Source: Astropecten irregularis
Taxonomy: Eukaryota; Echinodermata; Asteroidea; Paxillosida; Astropectinidae
NCBI GenBank assembly: GCA_963971285.1
Contig: OZ020252.1
Coordinates: forward strand, 12,437,662 to 12,501,661
DNA: 64,000 nt
Direction of reading: 5' to 3'
The translations under genes and the position numbers were made by a program. The notes under the pieces are model-generated. The model worked only from the letters and a program-made list of their open reading frames with translations. It was not told the DNA's origin and ran no database searches. Shown in pieces: positions 1-12,500 of the stretch (position 1 is the first letter of the stretch; every line of letters begins with the position of its first letter).

Positions 1-597
1 AGGATATGCAGTAGTCGGTTTGCCAGTAAGCCTATGGGTACTATATGGGAGCCGGTAAGCCGGGTGAAAGAATCCCGGTGAATCGCGTGCCCCTGAACAC
101 CTGGCGGTCTGCTTAACTCTTGCTCTTTTTTTGTGTTTGAAATGTCAGGAGGAATAATTGAATAGCCTGTCTAAATTTTTTTTTTTTACTTTGTCAAATT
201 CCCTAGCTTTCAAGCTACGGCGTACACTGTACACCTAGATAATCTTTCCTTTTCATGAATTAATTTTATTTTATGTTATTTTATCTGTATGTCTCCCCGT
301 CGGGTTGTTTGTTTCTCTGTTCCTGTTTCATTCTAATGCATGTGTGGGTCACGGCAACACAATAGGCCCGTTCACACACCAAAAAAAAGCGCGATTATTT
401 GGGTCGCGATTTAATAAGCAAATTTTCTACTACCAATGCGACGTCAAGGTCATTGAAAGTTTATTTCATTTGGTGTGCGGTGTGCCTTCATCCATTTTTA
501 TTAGAAATCTGTAATGCTTCTGACCCAATGCAACTCAGTTTTCTCAAAAGAAGAACATTGGTGAGTTCAAATGAAAACATCATCATACGTTGAATAT
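1..597. other. No gene seen; half of a fold-back element at 366-415
   Basis: The string cgttcacacacc through gcgcgattatttggg resembles one arm of the palindromic element at 62045-62135. The rest is unremarkable, and its short ORFs have no recognisable content. Confidence 0.4.
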
Positions 598-826
598 TTG
601 GTATAAGCGGCCACATTATTTTACGTTTTGTACTACGTTGTTAAACCAACCTTGCAAAATGGGGGTACATGACAATGAAGACACCGGCTGCATGTGCGGA
701 GAGGAGCAGACCATGCAACATCTCCTTGTCTGCTCACTTATGCCAGAACCATGCACACCTCAGGACCTGATGGCACTAACTCCCCTGCCATGCAATGCAC
801 CCAACACTGGAGTGGACTTCATATAG
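598..826 (+). pseudogene. LINE reverse-transcriptase C-terminal remnant
   Basis: The frame reads GCMCGEEQTMQHLLVCSLMP, a zinc-knuckle-like C-x-C...H...C end typical of LINE ORF2 C-termini, and runs to a stop at 824-826. No RT core is visible upstream, so this is a fragment. Confidence 0.5.
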
Positions 827-1129
827 GCCTACATGTAATATCTATATGACTCAGTAACTATAATTATGTAGACTTGCAGGCAAGCCGGTCAAAGTCGTGG
901 TGATCGTCTCTTTTTTTTCACACAACTCTCGCCAAACCGCTCTTCTTTCTCGCGACACACATGGCTTACGGCGAGAGTTCGGCTCTCGGCGCGGGACCAC
1001 TCGAAAAGAACGACTTTACTTGCGAAACACGATTCCAGTTTGTACACGTCATGTATATAAGGGCTCTTTAGCCGATTTCGTACGGACGCGTCTGACTGGC
1101 CAATTCATAATAATAAATATTCATATGTT

Positions 1130-1478
1130 TATAATAATAATAATAATAATTTTGGAGGCTAATCATCCTTACTGGCAGCTGGGGTGCTGAATTGCGAAGG
1201 ATGCGACTTGAACGTGATCGAGTAGCAGGCTTTCATGGGCGCCCTTGGCTGCCAGCCACATCAACCCATATATGATCACGGAGTACAGCCTGAGATCGAA
1301 AGTGTTTGATTTTTGTGGAGGGAGGAAAACCGGATCACCTGGAGAAAAACCCTCGTAGCATAGGAGCGAACCAACGCACAACTGTACTCACATATGACCC
1401 AGGCCGGATTCGAACCCGGGACACATTGGTGAGAGGCGAGTGCCTAACGCACTTGCCACCCATGCCACTTTTTAATGC
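1130..1478 (-). repeat. tRNA-derived SINE, near full length
   Basis: On the minus strand it starts with a tRNA-like head (about 1478-1410) containing a B box GGGTTCGAATCC and an A-box-like TGGCAAGTGCG. A body follows that includes a block reading TTTCTCCAGGTGATCCGG, similar to the conserved central domain of several invertebrate SINEs. It ends in an ATT/ATA microsatellite (about 1130-1150), as expected for a SINE 3' tail. The family name is not assigned. Confidence 0.7.
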
Positions 1479-1822
1479 CACATAAAATATAATAGGCCTA
1501 CGCTATATCTTGGACATAATCAGGGCTGATTCACGGTACGGGGCATCGCACGTATGCGTATAGTATCTAGCTATATTAAACTGCACTATGATCTTGAAAA
1601 GTGATACTTTTAACTCAAGTGCGTCGAAATTTACATGGGCATGTTTGTTTTTATCTTCTTCGTGCATGCACGGAATGCCCACTTTTTTTTACCCCGTTGT
1701 ACGAGTGGCGTACGCAATGGCGATCCCACCCCCGTACCCATACGCATTCCACATTAGGTTTTTCACTTCTCGTGGTACCTTGCTTTGGCATCATTAAAAT
1801 GTCACAGTAATCGGGGCCGGTA

Positions 1823-2065
1823 CACCGGCGCACCCAGGATTTTGTCTTGGGGGGGGGGGGGCTCGAAATAAATTTTTCTCCCACAAAACATTTTGTGACT
1901 CCCCCCCCCCTTCCACCTCTCCCTTTCCCTCTCCCCCCCCCCTTTTTTTCGTTTTTTTCTTCTATTTTTTTCGTTTTTTTTTTTTCAGGGACCCTCCTGG
2001 GGGGGGGGGGGGGGGGGGGGCTCAAGCCCCCCGAGCCCCCCCCCCCCCCCCTGGGTGCGCCACTG
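1823..2065. mobile_element. hAT-type MITE with 8-bp TSD and homopolymer core
   Basis: The left end is CACCGGCGCACCCAGG and the right end reads CCTGGGTGCGCCACTG, an inverted repeat matching 14 of 16. Identical 8-bp duplications GGCCGGTA flank it (1815-1822 and 2066-2073). CAG-type termini and an 8-bp TSD fit hAT. The interior is long G, C and T runs. Confidence 0.8.
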
Positions 2066-2667
2066 GGCCGGTACCGTTATCGGGACGTCACTTTCAAATT
2101 CTGAAATGAATGAACAGATTCTTGTACATTTACAGACGTATTTTACAATTTTTTATTATTTTGAATGAGAAAAAAGGAACAAACTTAATACAAAATTATT
2201 TCTTAAATCATTCAACTTTTGAAGTAATTGAACAAAAACTATAATTTGAAAATGCAGTCTAATGTAAGTACAGTACTGTTGCCGTATTTGAAATTGCATA
2301 CACCCTCAAATTAAAAGGAATCGTCTAACGGCCATCTCTACGGCGACCGTTATGCAAAGCACACCCGTTTCTTTTTTTTGGCGTCGCTTTTTTTTAAAGG
2401 CATTATCACTCCACGTGACTATCACATGATCAGTAAGTTTAACTTTGAGTGTGGGGGTAAAAGCCAATCATACATAGCCGTGTTACACAAATCAGGAGAG
2501 CAGACCCAAGGTTCACGAATGAACTTTGGCGAAAGCACTTGGCCCTCGTGTGCGGCAGGCTTAACCCACAGGCGGCGGACGACACGAGGAAGAACTAGGG
2601 GAACCGTGATTTGTATAAGTGTGAAAACATTCCAACTGAGAAGAACAGGGGTATTCCTCCGCGTTGT

Positions 2668-2913
2668 ATTAAAGGTAGTATCATACTTTGGTTTTTGTCA
2701 AAGAAATACAGATTCATGGGCAAAAATATCAAGGAAGATAAAGTAAAAGTAATCTGTGAAAATTTCCTTGAAAAACCCAGCATATCTGATGAACCAAGAT
2801 TTCCCATCATGGTGACTGTCATTGCACTGTTTACGAACTGTTGAGTCCATTTTCTGTCTCAAACTCAATAATTTCTTTCTTGGAGGCCTTGCAAATCCTG
2901 TATACACTGCCTT
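2668..2913 (+). repeat. Fold-back family 'FB1' copy, internally deleted
   Basis: It starts with the FB1 terminus TTAAAGGTAGTATCATACT and follows the consensus to about 2780 (dispersed in this window; see the other FB1 entries). It then diverges, and a possible right end (cctgtatacactgccttt) lies near 2900-2912. FB1 is my own label. Confidence 0.55.
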
Positions 2914-4072
2914 TAACTTAACTGGTTAACCTAATATTGTACTATACGGGGAATATTGCATGCGTCTGCTGGAGAAAGAACAATAAGTGTTGTGTTCATG
3001 ATTGGTAGAACGGAACTGCAAGTGGTTTCAAATGTTGGGAACGAGAAGGTGTTGCCACCATTGAGTGTTTCATATTGCTGGATATTACGTAGGTCACTGA
3101 CAATACTTCGACAGTATGGACAAATGTCAGTGGCTTATAACTACGGAGTCACATTTCTGTATGGAGAGTCTAAACTAGGTTACACCAGTAATTGACACCG
3201 AAGTGAGACTGTCTCCTGACGACGAACAGAGTATACTGCTCCGAAACGTCGTGTCTGGCGATTCTTTTCAGAACCAAATGTTCACAATTTGTGACTCACA
3301 AAAACGTTTTACATGGTGTCACCACGAACAATCGTGATGATTTCAAGGCGAGATGTATAATGTATAATATAGTTACATTATATGACACAGTTTTTCGCAT
3401 CAACCGTGAACGGAAGTTTGTTTTAAAGGTAGTACATGTATTTGGTTTTTGTCAAAGAAATACAGATTCGTGGGCAAAAATATCAATGAAGATACAGTAA
3501 AAGTATTCTGTGAAAATTTCAGTCCCATCTCTAATCGCCCAATTAAGCCCCATTGGAAAAGCACTGCGGCCGGCCACACGCCTGGTAGGCTAACCCCCCA
3601 AATAACTGCAAATTGTAGTAACAAAACAAACGAACCAAATATAAATGGCAAGCGCAGTTGATACTGCTTTAAAAGGGGTCATTTCATTTTTCGTTATGCG
3701 GCTTGACCCGAGATTTCCTACGTAGAGGAATCAGCCTAAATTGTAGATAATGTCCAGACAGAAAATATGGTACATGTGTGTATATGACAAATGCCAGTTG
3801 TTGAAAAGTCCGGTCAGTTATTCATTTTGGCCATGTTGAGTTCACTACGTTGCCCACTTTTTGAGAAAACAGCGAAAAACGGCCACAGTATTTCTTAAGT
3901 GTTTTTTCTTTTATTTTTGATCTTTTAAAAGATCAAAATGATTTTCGGTCGTTGTTTTACTAATTTCTGGATAAATACACCATTTCAGGCGGAAAATTTT
4001 TAACTTTTAACAGTATGTTTCTACCACCACCATCTTCATACCCTGTAAATTATACGTAAATCTGTGAATATT

Positions 4073-5099
4073 TAGCTGTTCCGACATTTCTGATGTCGGA
4101 ACAGGTTTAGTTTTCGTTCTGGTTTTTATTATTATTATACCTTCGCACTTTTTGCTTCCATAGCTTTGTGTGATAAGTTTGTTTATTCCTAATCTTTTAT
4201 AATCTTTTTCTGGTAAGCTTATATGTGGTATCTTATGAAAGCTTATAAGCAGAAGTTAATCCTAAGACTGAGTTTGTTAAAATTCTTAATTAATTAGTCA
4301 TGTGACAGTCATTTGAATATTTAATTAGTCAATTTTGTTCGCAGCGTATCTCGATAATGGCAAATGCTATGCAAATGATTCTTTTTGCAAAAGCTTAGTT
4401 ATATCATGTAGTTGTGCATGCTGCCACAAAATTTACTGTGATGTCATTATGACGTCACCAAAAAGCAGATTTTTTATTCCCAGTTTATCTCGAGAACGAC
4501 AAAGGCTATGGAAATGATTCTTTTTGCAAAAGCTTTGCTACATCATGTAGATGTGCTTGCTACCACGAAATCTACTGTGAAGTTATTGTGACGTCATTAT
4601 GACGTCATCAAAAAGCTGATTTTTTTTGTTTGCAGCATATCTCGAGAACGGCAAATGATACGGAAATGATTCATTTTGCAAGAGCTTTGCTACATCAAAT
4701 AGTTGTGCATGCTGCCACGAAATTTATTGTGACGTCATTGTGACGTCACCAAAAAGGCTGATTTTATGTTAGCGGCATAACTCGAGAACGACAAATGCTA
4801 TGGTAATGATTCTTTTTGTAAAAGCTTTGTTGCATCCAGTAGTTGTGCATGCTGCTGCGAAAACGAACATGACATAATCATGATGTCATCAAAAAGGCTG
4901 ATTATTTCTTTGAAGCATATCTCTAGAACTGCAAATTGTATGGTAATGATTCTTTTTGCAAAAAACTTTTCAGATTCTCTAGATAGCATGCTGCTTTGAA
5001 AATGAGCGTGACGTCATTATGACGCCATCAGAGCTTATAAAGCTGATTAAATAAGTCGGAACAGCTCCGTGTTCGTCCACGAACACTGAAATGTCTAGT
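4073..5099 (+). mobile_element. Non-autonomous Helentron/HINE-like element with internal tandem repeats
   Basis: The 5' end carries CTGTTCCGACATTTC, repeated inverted near the 3' end (GTCGGAACAGC and GAAATGTC, a sub-terminal inverted repeat). The 3' end has a hairpin, GTGTTCG-tcca-CGAACAC (5069-5086), 8 bp before CTAGT. The inside is five tandem units. Insertion is between two Ts of the FB1 host sequence (gaatatt|tctg) with no duplication. These are the hallmarks described for Helentron-derived HINEs; no Rep/helicase ORF is present. Confidence 0.7.
4330..5050 (+). repeat. Five ~140-152 bp tandem units carrying CRE palindromes
   Basis: Units start near ctcgaGAACGrCAAAtg at 4350, 4489, 4641, 4781 and 4921. 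Perfect TGACGTCA sites lie at 4450, 4589, 4600, 4730, 4741 and 5009; unit 4 has only degenerate versions. Two of the pairs are exactly 11 bp apart. Confidence 0.85.
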
Positions 5100-5139
5100 T
5101 CTGTTTAGGTCTCTTACCAAAGTATGATACTACCTTTAA

Positions 5140-6457
5140 AGGTGGACAATTTTGAGTTGGAGTTCAGTCACTGACGAAGTCGTTTTGGCACTGGTTTGTT
5201 TGTATCGCGAGAAATGCCTAACTCCAGTCAAACCTGTTGACAAATAATTGAAGAAAATTTCGGGGACTTCAGGGAAGGTTAAAAGGTGTAAGCATTTCCG
5301 AACTGTTATCCAAAATCTACTGAGGTTTTATCTCATTATTTTATAGTGCAGAATTCAACTTCAAACAGCACAGGAGATTTTCGGTCGATATCTAACGCTG
5401 TGGTATTTACGATCTGCAAGTAGTTGTTATATTAATACCCCATTATAAAGTCCTGCCTATGGGCAAATAACTCAATACATTTAGGCTGCATCCGAATCTG
5501 TTGTCTAGAGCTAGGTCTAGGTCTTCGCTCCATTGGAAATACGCGGAGACACCAAGACAATAGACCTAGCCGTAGCTCTGGAAGCCCGTTTCGGACACGG
5601 CCGTAGTTACTGTTTAGATGACAGTAAATCCAAGGCTTGTGATCGGATCAAAATCCTTTACTTATTCCGATGGCCGCGTGAGTTCGCTGTTTGCAAATTC
5701 AATTTTTGGACTGCACTATTATGAAGGATGGTATGGCCTCAACCAAGACTATAGCCGAGTCGGAACTGGCTTTACATGTTTACACTTAGACGCAGATTCG
5801 CTTCAATACTTACTACACTATATACAACTATCAGTTTGCACAGACAAACCTGATGATATGATAGTGCAACTGCAAATGATTCTATCTCAACGCACCATTA
5901 CCTTCAAGTTTGTAAATTCACAATTTCCATGAACTTATCAAGAAACTATTTTTTCGCTGTCGAACGAACAGCACATAATATCCAGACCGTGACGAAACAC
6001 TTGTATATTGACTGAAACCATCGAAGTCACCCGAAAACATCCAATGTTTGCAACTGCAAGCTGTCTCCGCCCACATTGGTAAAACTGTGAACCAATCACA
6101 ACTCAAATGTATACAGCATGACTATCCTGTTGGTTATTTACGATACACGGCCCAAGTCACGGTGATATTAAATCTCCATAGTGAATCAAGTGTCGGCTCC
6201 ATAAAACTGGCGCGATGACTAAACCTGACCGGCAGTTAAATGGCATGTCAAGTTGCAAAGGCTTTATGCGTCAAACTGTATTAGTGTCTGTACCTCGCAT
6301 CATATCTATATGATATCAACATTAGCGGGGTTTTCCTTGGTGTTTTAGATAAAAGGACCAAGTGTGGTTGACAACTGAAATCATTTTTTACTTCTAAGCA
6401 GCCACGAGGGATGATATATAATATGAAGACGTGGTCGATAGTAACCGCTGTCCCACC
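5140..6457. other. Region upstream of Wnt9; no gene seen
   Basis: This 1.3 kb presumably holds the Wnt9 5' UTR and proximal promoter. I see no convincing TATA or initiator. A loose inverted repeat around tctagagctaggtcta (5505-5520) and tagacctagccgtagctc (5562-5579) suggests a decayed mobile element. Confidence 0.4.
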
Positions 6458-6561
6458 ATGAACTGGTACCCTCAATTACTACTTTCTTTGTACTACTGGT
6501 TGGTACCCGGGCTGATCTTCATGACATTGTTGCGGCTGCCGGTCGCCAGTGGATATTTTGG
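6458..6561 (+). CDS. Wnt9: Wnt9 exon 1 (start codon, signal peptide)
   Basis: ATG at 6458 has a good context (cccaccATGa). The exon encodes 34 residues plus two bases of codon 35: a short polar start (MNWYPQ), a long hydrophobic run ([19 protein letters not shown]) and LPVASG before YF, a plausible signal-peptidase site. It ends at G|GTAAGT, phase 2. The exon was too short for a simple ORF scan; I placed it by searching for a signal peptide followed by YFG, which then joins exon 2 to give YFGLT. A TATATAAT string lies at 6415-6422, too close to the ATG to be called a promoter with confidence. Confidence 0.85.
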
Positions 6562-9500
6562 GTAAGTTTTTCCACCTTCTCGTGCAATGTGAAACTGTGT
6601 TTTGTGTTGGCCTGATAAGAATCTGTTTTGCGAGTCAAAGGTTAGAAAGTTGTTTTGCAAAATTATGTGTCGCCTTGTATATGACTGAAAGTGGAGTGAT
6701 TGTCATGTCATCTTTACAGACAAGGACATGTACTATTATCTTCTTAGTCGCTGTTTGAGGCTCGCTGGCCTTACGAATGAGCTTTCCCTGTCTTCACCCG
6801 TAGTAATACAGCGGTCACAGCGGTGCATTCTTATCATGAACAGACTCAGTTGAAATGAAGGAAAGATTTTGTGTACTTCTCCTGGTAATATGGGTCTATA
6901 GAATGAATAAATCATTCGACAATATTCACATGATGAATTTTTGTATTCTTTTTCCAATTTTGGAATTACATAAAGTTGTTATCTATCTATCTATCTCCCC
7001 ATCTCCCCATACCATTTGGGCCAACAAATTATTGAGACCAAATCCATCTAAGGGTAGATAATTATTAATAAAACGTTTCAACTCTTAGATGTATATAAAT
7101 TATAAACTTTTCTTTACTGTGTTCATTTATTCGTCTGTATAAAATACAGTAATTAAAACAATCCTTCAATAATTTCACTACAAATTGCTAAAGAATTGAG
7201 GCATCATATTTACACAGACTTTAGATATAACCAATTACGATTTAGAATATTACATTTTATGAAAATACACTTAACATAATCATAAAATGCAAAGTAAAAA
7301 CACAAAAATACAAACGATTATGTAATAATGTACGTGTGTGTAAACGCCTGCAATCTTGGACCCCTATTGTTCCTCTTTTGCTTGGACAAAATAATGTTTT
7401 GACAGCAGCTCCATTGGTACGGTATAATGCTTTCCATTCGGAGACCATTGTCCCTTTTGTCATTATTCCTTGGTTTGAATGCCATTACAAACCCACCCTG
7501 ACCTAACCCAACCCCACCCACCCAACCCAACCCATCCCAAGCCAGGCCACGCCAAGCCAAGCCACGCCAAGTCAAGCCAAGCCAATTAGCCAAGCCAACC
7601 GAACATTGCAACCCATACCATCCCATCCCAACCCAACCCAACCCAACCCAACCCAACCCAAGCCAGCCCAACCCAATATATTTCCGTACAAAAAGGCTTT
7701 TACCAGCATGATATAGTTAAATATATTAAAAAGAATGTGATTTCAAAGGGAGCGTACAACAATATAAAATCATCAAGAACATTTTTTTACGGAATATTTA
7801 TGAATGAAACGACTTTAAGACATTGGAATACAGTCAAGTTGCACTAGCACTACCGGAAGGTCAATAATTACTAAGAGGTGACTGCGTACAAGGGCTGAAA
7901 ACCACGGTATGTAAGTAGTCAGGGGAAACCCGAGTGTGCAGCAAGCTTCATGCATCATATCCGGGACTGTACAGTAAACCTGACAGTCAAACAGGAAATT
8001 CTGACGCAAGCATAGGTGAAAATGACTCAGCCACGGCAACGTCAAACGTGGTGCCATTTTTCTTCATTTACATTGGGAAAAAGTTCCAACAACTATATGA
8101 ATCTCGAAAATTTTGATTTTGAATAATAACTGATTTTGGTCGGGAGATAGATAATATGCAAATTAGTCTTGGCCTTCTCGTGCAAAACTGAAGTCGCTCT
8201 GTGTCTCTTTTAAAGGCAGAAATTTTAACCTGAGTATGCAAAACAATTTCTTCTCCCAACATGTTTGTAATTTCTTTAGACAAAAGTTTTCTACCATTCC
8301 AACTCGAACTGCTCTATTAACAACAACAATTGGTACATAATATAGGCATGGCGGTGAAACCCCTTGTTCCCTTATAGCGAAATCCACTTCCAATCGAGTA
8401 GACTGCCAGCGACACTTTGGGGGGGGGGGGGGGGTTAAGGGGGGGGGGGTGCAAGTTTTCACTTTTAAAAATGATTTTGTGCACAGACGTATATGGAAGT
8501 ACGACCCAGCTACAGGATGAACCCCCAGGTCTGAGGACGTGTCTACACTACTGCTAGTGACGCATTGCATCTACGTAGGATATGATAGGCTATCCTTCGT
8601 AACTTGAGTTACGATCGATCGTAGGGCTTTGTTAAATCGTCCACAGGGGCCGATTTCACTAACGCTTTGCGATCATCGTAAAGCCCAAATCCATCGCTAA
8701 ACGGAAAAATGCTACGCAAAGTAGCGATCGATTTTCCGTTTCACGTTGATGGATTGGGGCTTTACGATTATCGCAAAGCGTAATAGTGAAATCGGCCCTG
8801 GGGCCGATTTCACTAACGCTTTGCGATCATCGTAAAGCCCAAATCCATCGCTAAACAGAAAATCGATCGCTATTTTGCATAGCAATTTTCCGTTTAGCGA
8901 TGGATTTGGGCTTTACGATGATCGCAAAGCGTTAGTGAAATCGACCCCTGGTCATAAGTGCACTTTTAGGACGAAACGACACGATGTGTCTAAGGTTGCT
9001 TAGTTTCGGGTTCTACATTTTATGTTCTTGGTGAAGAGATTGTGCGTTTTTGTTTCAATACAAGAGATGTCAACTACATAAAACAGTATATAGTGTGTGC
9101 CCTGCCTTACAGAATAAATAATTCGGGGCCGAGTAATAATTTTCATACCGCATCTTTCAAAAATAATGTGTATAATATGATAGGGACCATGCAAGCTATT
9201 ATAGTTGCGTAACATTCACCCCGCCCCACACAAACTATGATCAACAAGGACATTGACATATATTCAATCCCTTTCTCTAAAACAGACTAACTTCAACTAG
9301 ACAACTCATGGTTGCAACATTTACACTGCAGTGTAAGAGTCCACACCTTACCAAGCGACAAAGAAAGATGTGTAGCAGAGATTCTGGTATGCCGGCTGCA
9401 TTGCGAGATGCACTAGATTACAGCATCTCACAGTGTCAAGAGAGATTTAGGTATGAACGATGGAATTGCACTCTCCACAACACATCGCAACGACTCAACT

Positions 9501-12500
9501 TATTGCGAAAAGGTAAGAAAGACTGGATACAAATATTGAATTTGGTAGACTGACACTTGCACTGCAAGGTAAGAGGTCATGGGTTAGAATTCTGGCGGCG
9601 TGTGTGTGTGTGTGGTTCAGTAAATAGTACGCATTGGTGATTATCATTTATCTCACACATAATATTGCTTGACATAAATCAGCATAACTTCACAACACGA
9701 AGACAACACGTTTAAGTAATAAAATAGATGATTCATGATTGATGACAGTTTACATCGGCTTACAATACAGGCATGTCGATGCGCTGTAACAAGCGGTGTC
9801 AGCAAAAGATGGACATTGCAAGTTGGTAATTTGGCCTACATAATTCTCGTGATAAATTAAACAATAAACATAGAATGAATAAAGAATTCAGACTGATACG
9901 TGAACATACTCCATATCCTCTTGCAGTAGCATGCAATCAAATCCACTTCGATGTGTTCCTTATCAAACAGTCACTTGCATTAGGCAAATTTCTTCTATTT
10001 TAATAAACGACTATACTGGAACCACTGGACAATAAAATTCTTAACCATAAAATAAAACCATGTGCGCTTAATTGGTAAATGCTCTGTAATTGAATATGAC
10101 AATATAGATGTCCTGTGGTATAGTATGTGTTACCAGGTTATAATTAGAATTTGAAGCTTTGCATGGTGGAAGTTAGTCTGGTTCCCGGACCCAAAAAGCG
10201 CCAGACTATTGTCTGTCAAATATAGGGTCCGGTATCGGCTACGTGTACTGGAGGGTCACGTGACCAAAAAGACCAAGTTTTTGCCTTTTACGGAAAAATC
10301 CGAAACATTACGAACTCGTTTTCGTTCAACTTCGGATAGTAACGTTGACTTTCGGCTATTTCCGACAGGTCACGCGAGGTCACGTTGTTCAGGAAAAGAC
10401 ACGTCATGTAAATATGTTACATTCCGGCTACAGTTAGCCCAAATAGAGCATAATTATTGTTCACATACAACAGAGCACTTTTCCTATTATGCACTTTTGA
10501 GGAGTTTGTTGTATGGTTTTTTTCCCACCCTTTGATTTCTTATTCTGTCCAGATAAAATTGCATGTGCTTACAAAAGTGCAAAAATGAATGCTAAAATTG
10601 ATTCTCGGTAAACGCTAAAACTAGCTTCCGCGCCTGCGCAGACATGACAGCTGTGTCATGTTCTATTTTTAACCGTAGCCGATACCTGACCTAAGATTTT
10701 TAATAAGAGTCGTCAGGGAATCTTTGGGCAGGGAACCAGACTAGGTGGAAGTCACGTAATAAGGAAAGGTTTGCGGAGACACCATGTATAATCTCTTTAT
10801 AGAAGTGTGGTTCTGAAAAGAACCGGTGAGAAGTTGGATCTCGACGTTCGACTTGATAGGATTTGTAGACTAAGGCCTGGTTATAATTGTTCTTCAAGGT
10901 GCCGATCTTCTGAATTGAATTCATAAGGTAATTCATTTGCAATTTTACAACCGCAAAAAGACAGGTATATATATATGCATATCTACCAAACTGATTCTTT
11001 ACGATCACGATTGGAAACTTTACGGTATAGGATATAATGTTCGTGCAAAACGCGTTGATATAACTTAGTTTATATGTGGACAACGCTGTGGTTTACGGGT
11101 AGTATCATACTTTGGTAAGACACCAAAACAGACATGTTCACAGATTTATAACTTACAGGGTATGTAGATGGTGGTGATAGAAACATACTGTTAAAATTCT
11201 TCCGCCTGAAATGGTGTATTTATCAAGAAATTAGTAAAACAACGACCGAAAATCTTTTTGATCTTTTAAAAGATCACAAATAAAAGAGAAAAGACTTAAG
11301 AAATACTGTGGCCGTTTTTCACTGTTTTCTCAAAAGGTGGGCATCGTATGGGACTGAATTTTTCAAAAATGACTATTATTGAACCGTCCTTGATATTTAT
11401 GCCCATGAATCTGTATTTCTTTAACAAAAACCAATGTATGATATTACCTTTAATGCTGACAGCCCACCACAGAGCGTCAATAAGTCAACTGTAACCTGTT
11501 ATGATTTTTTTTTTTATCTCAAGAACCTGCAGTCATATTTACGCCTAAATCGCATGTTTTGTTTGTGATTCCTGCTTTAGAGATATTTGAAAATTCAAGT
11601 CTTTGTCGGATATCACAGACGAAATAAATACGGAACCAGTTTTGTACAACACGAGATATCGTTGGCATCGCTCACACTAACAACATGACCTCTGTTTCAT
11701 GGAGTCACAAGTGCTTTTGACCGCGTTCCATTTAATCACCAAGTCGATTCTGGCTTACTCAGGCCAAGGGATGAATTTCACAATGTTTTATGAATTCTCA
11801 CAATTTGCAAAGCAATTCATACTACAGTATTATCATATGTACGAGCAATGCCACTGCTATGGGAATAGCAGAAAGTTTGGTCGGGCAATTTCAAAATATT
11901 AATTTTGTCGTTTTTCTAAAGTGGTATCCCCGCCATTATCGGTGTCAAAATCACTTCCCTCAAAACTTCAAAAACAGACAAACGAAACACCGCACCTGTT
12001 GATAAAACCGTTTGGTGTGTCGTGGCCGAGTGGTCTGATCCGGTGTGTCTACTCGAGGTCTTATGCACGGTCAATCTACAGATTGTGGGGTTGAGTCCAG
12101 CTAGTAGTACTTTCAGCTTGAGCAAGACGCTTTGCTCCTCTTCCCCAAGGAGTAACATAGAGTATTTGGTATCCGTGTGAGCGTAGAGATGGCTTTGTGC
12201 TTGATTGGCCCATCGTGAGCCTATTATTTTTGTCATTATTGGTTATGATGAATGACCATACCTCATAAATATTCATGATGTAGAACCGAACCACAATTTG
12301 GTCAATTCACCATCACGTGCCAGTGGATTTATTTGCTGATCACCAGTGAGTAGGCCGGGGAATCTTCGAAGGATCTGTTATAATATGTAACATCTCACTG
12401 CGCATAGAACATCTCACTGCGCATCTATCTATCCTAGTCACGGTGCCCATGCGTGCACCTCGACCTACATTTTGGGGCGGCTTATAGGCGCAGGCTCCAG

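Larger units (their letters stand above)
3424..5139 (+). mobile_element. FB1 fold-back element interrupted by a Helentron-like insertion
   Basis: The left part (3424-3530) and the right parts (3835-4072 and 5100-5139) make up an FB1 copy with ends AAAGGTAGTA and TACTACCTTT. It carries the family's central palindrome GATCTTTTAAAAGATC (about 3921-3936) and is split by the element at 4073-5099. The sequence 3535-3830 does not match other copies. Confidence 0.7.

Noticed and set aside
1651..2104. Pro/Lys/Gly-rich ORFs
   Set aside because: They cross homopolymer runs inside a hAT MITE.
6415..6422. TATATAAT as the Wnt9 TATA box
   Set aside because: It is only about 36 bp from the ATG, which would leave almost no 5' UTR.
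7318..7671. 117-aa Gly/Trp-rich minus ORF
   Set aside because: It is produced by the CCCAA simple repeat.
9308..9553. ATG at 9308 as the Wnt9 start
   Set aside because: The frame continues upstream to a good splice acceptor and joins a signal-peptide exon at 6458.
10209..10535. 108-aa ORF in Wnt9 intron 2
   Set aside because: It lies wholly inside a 570-bp MITE with no transposase motifs.
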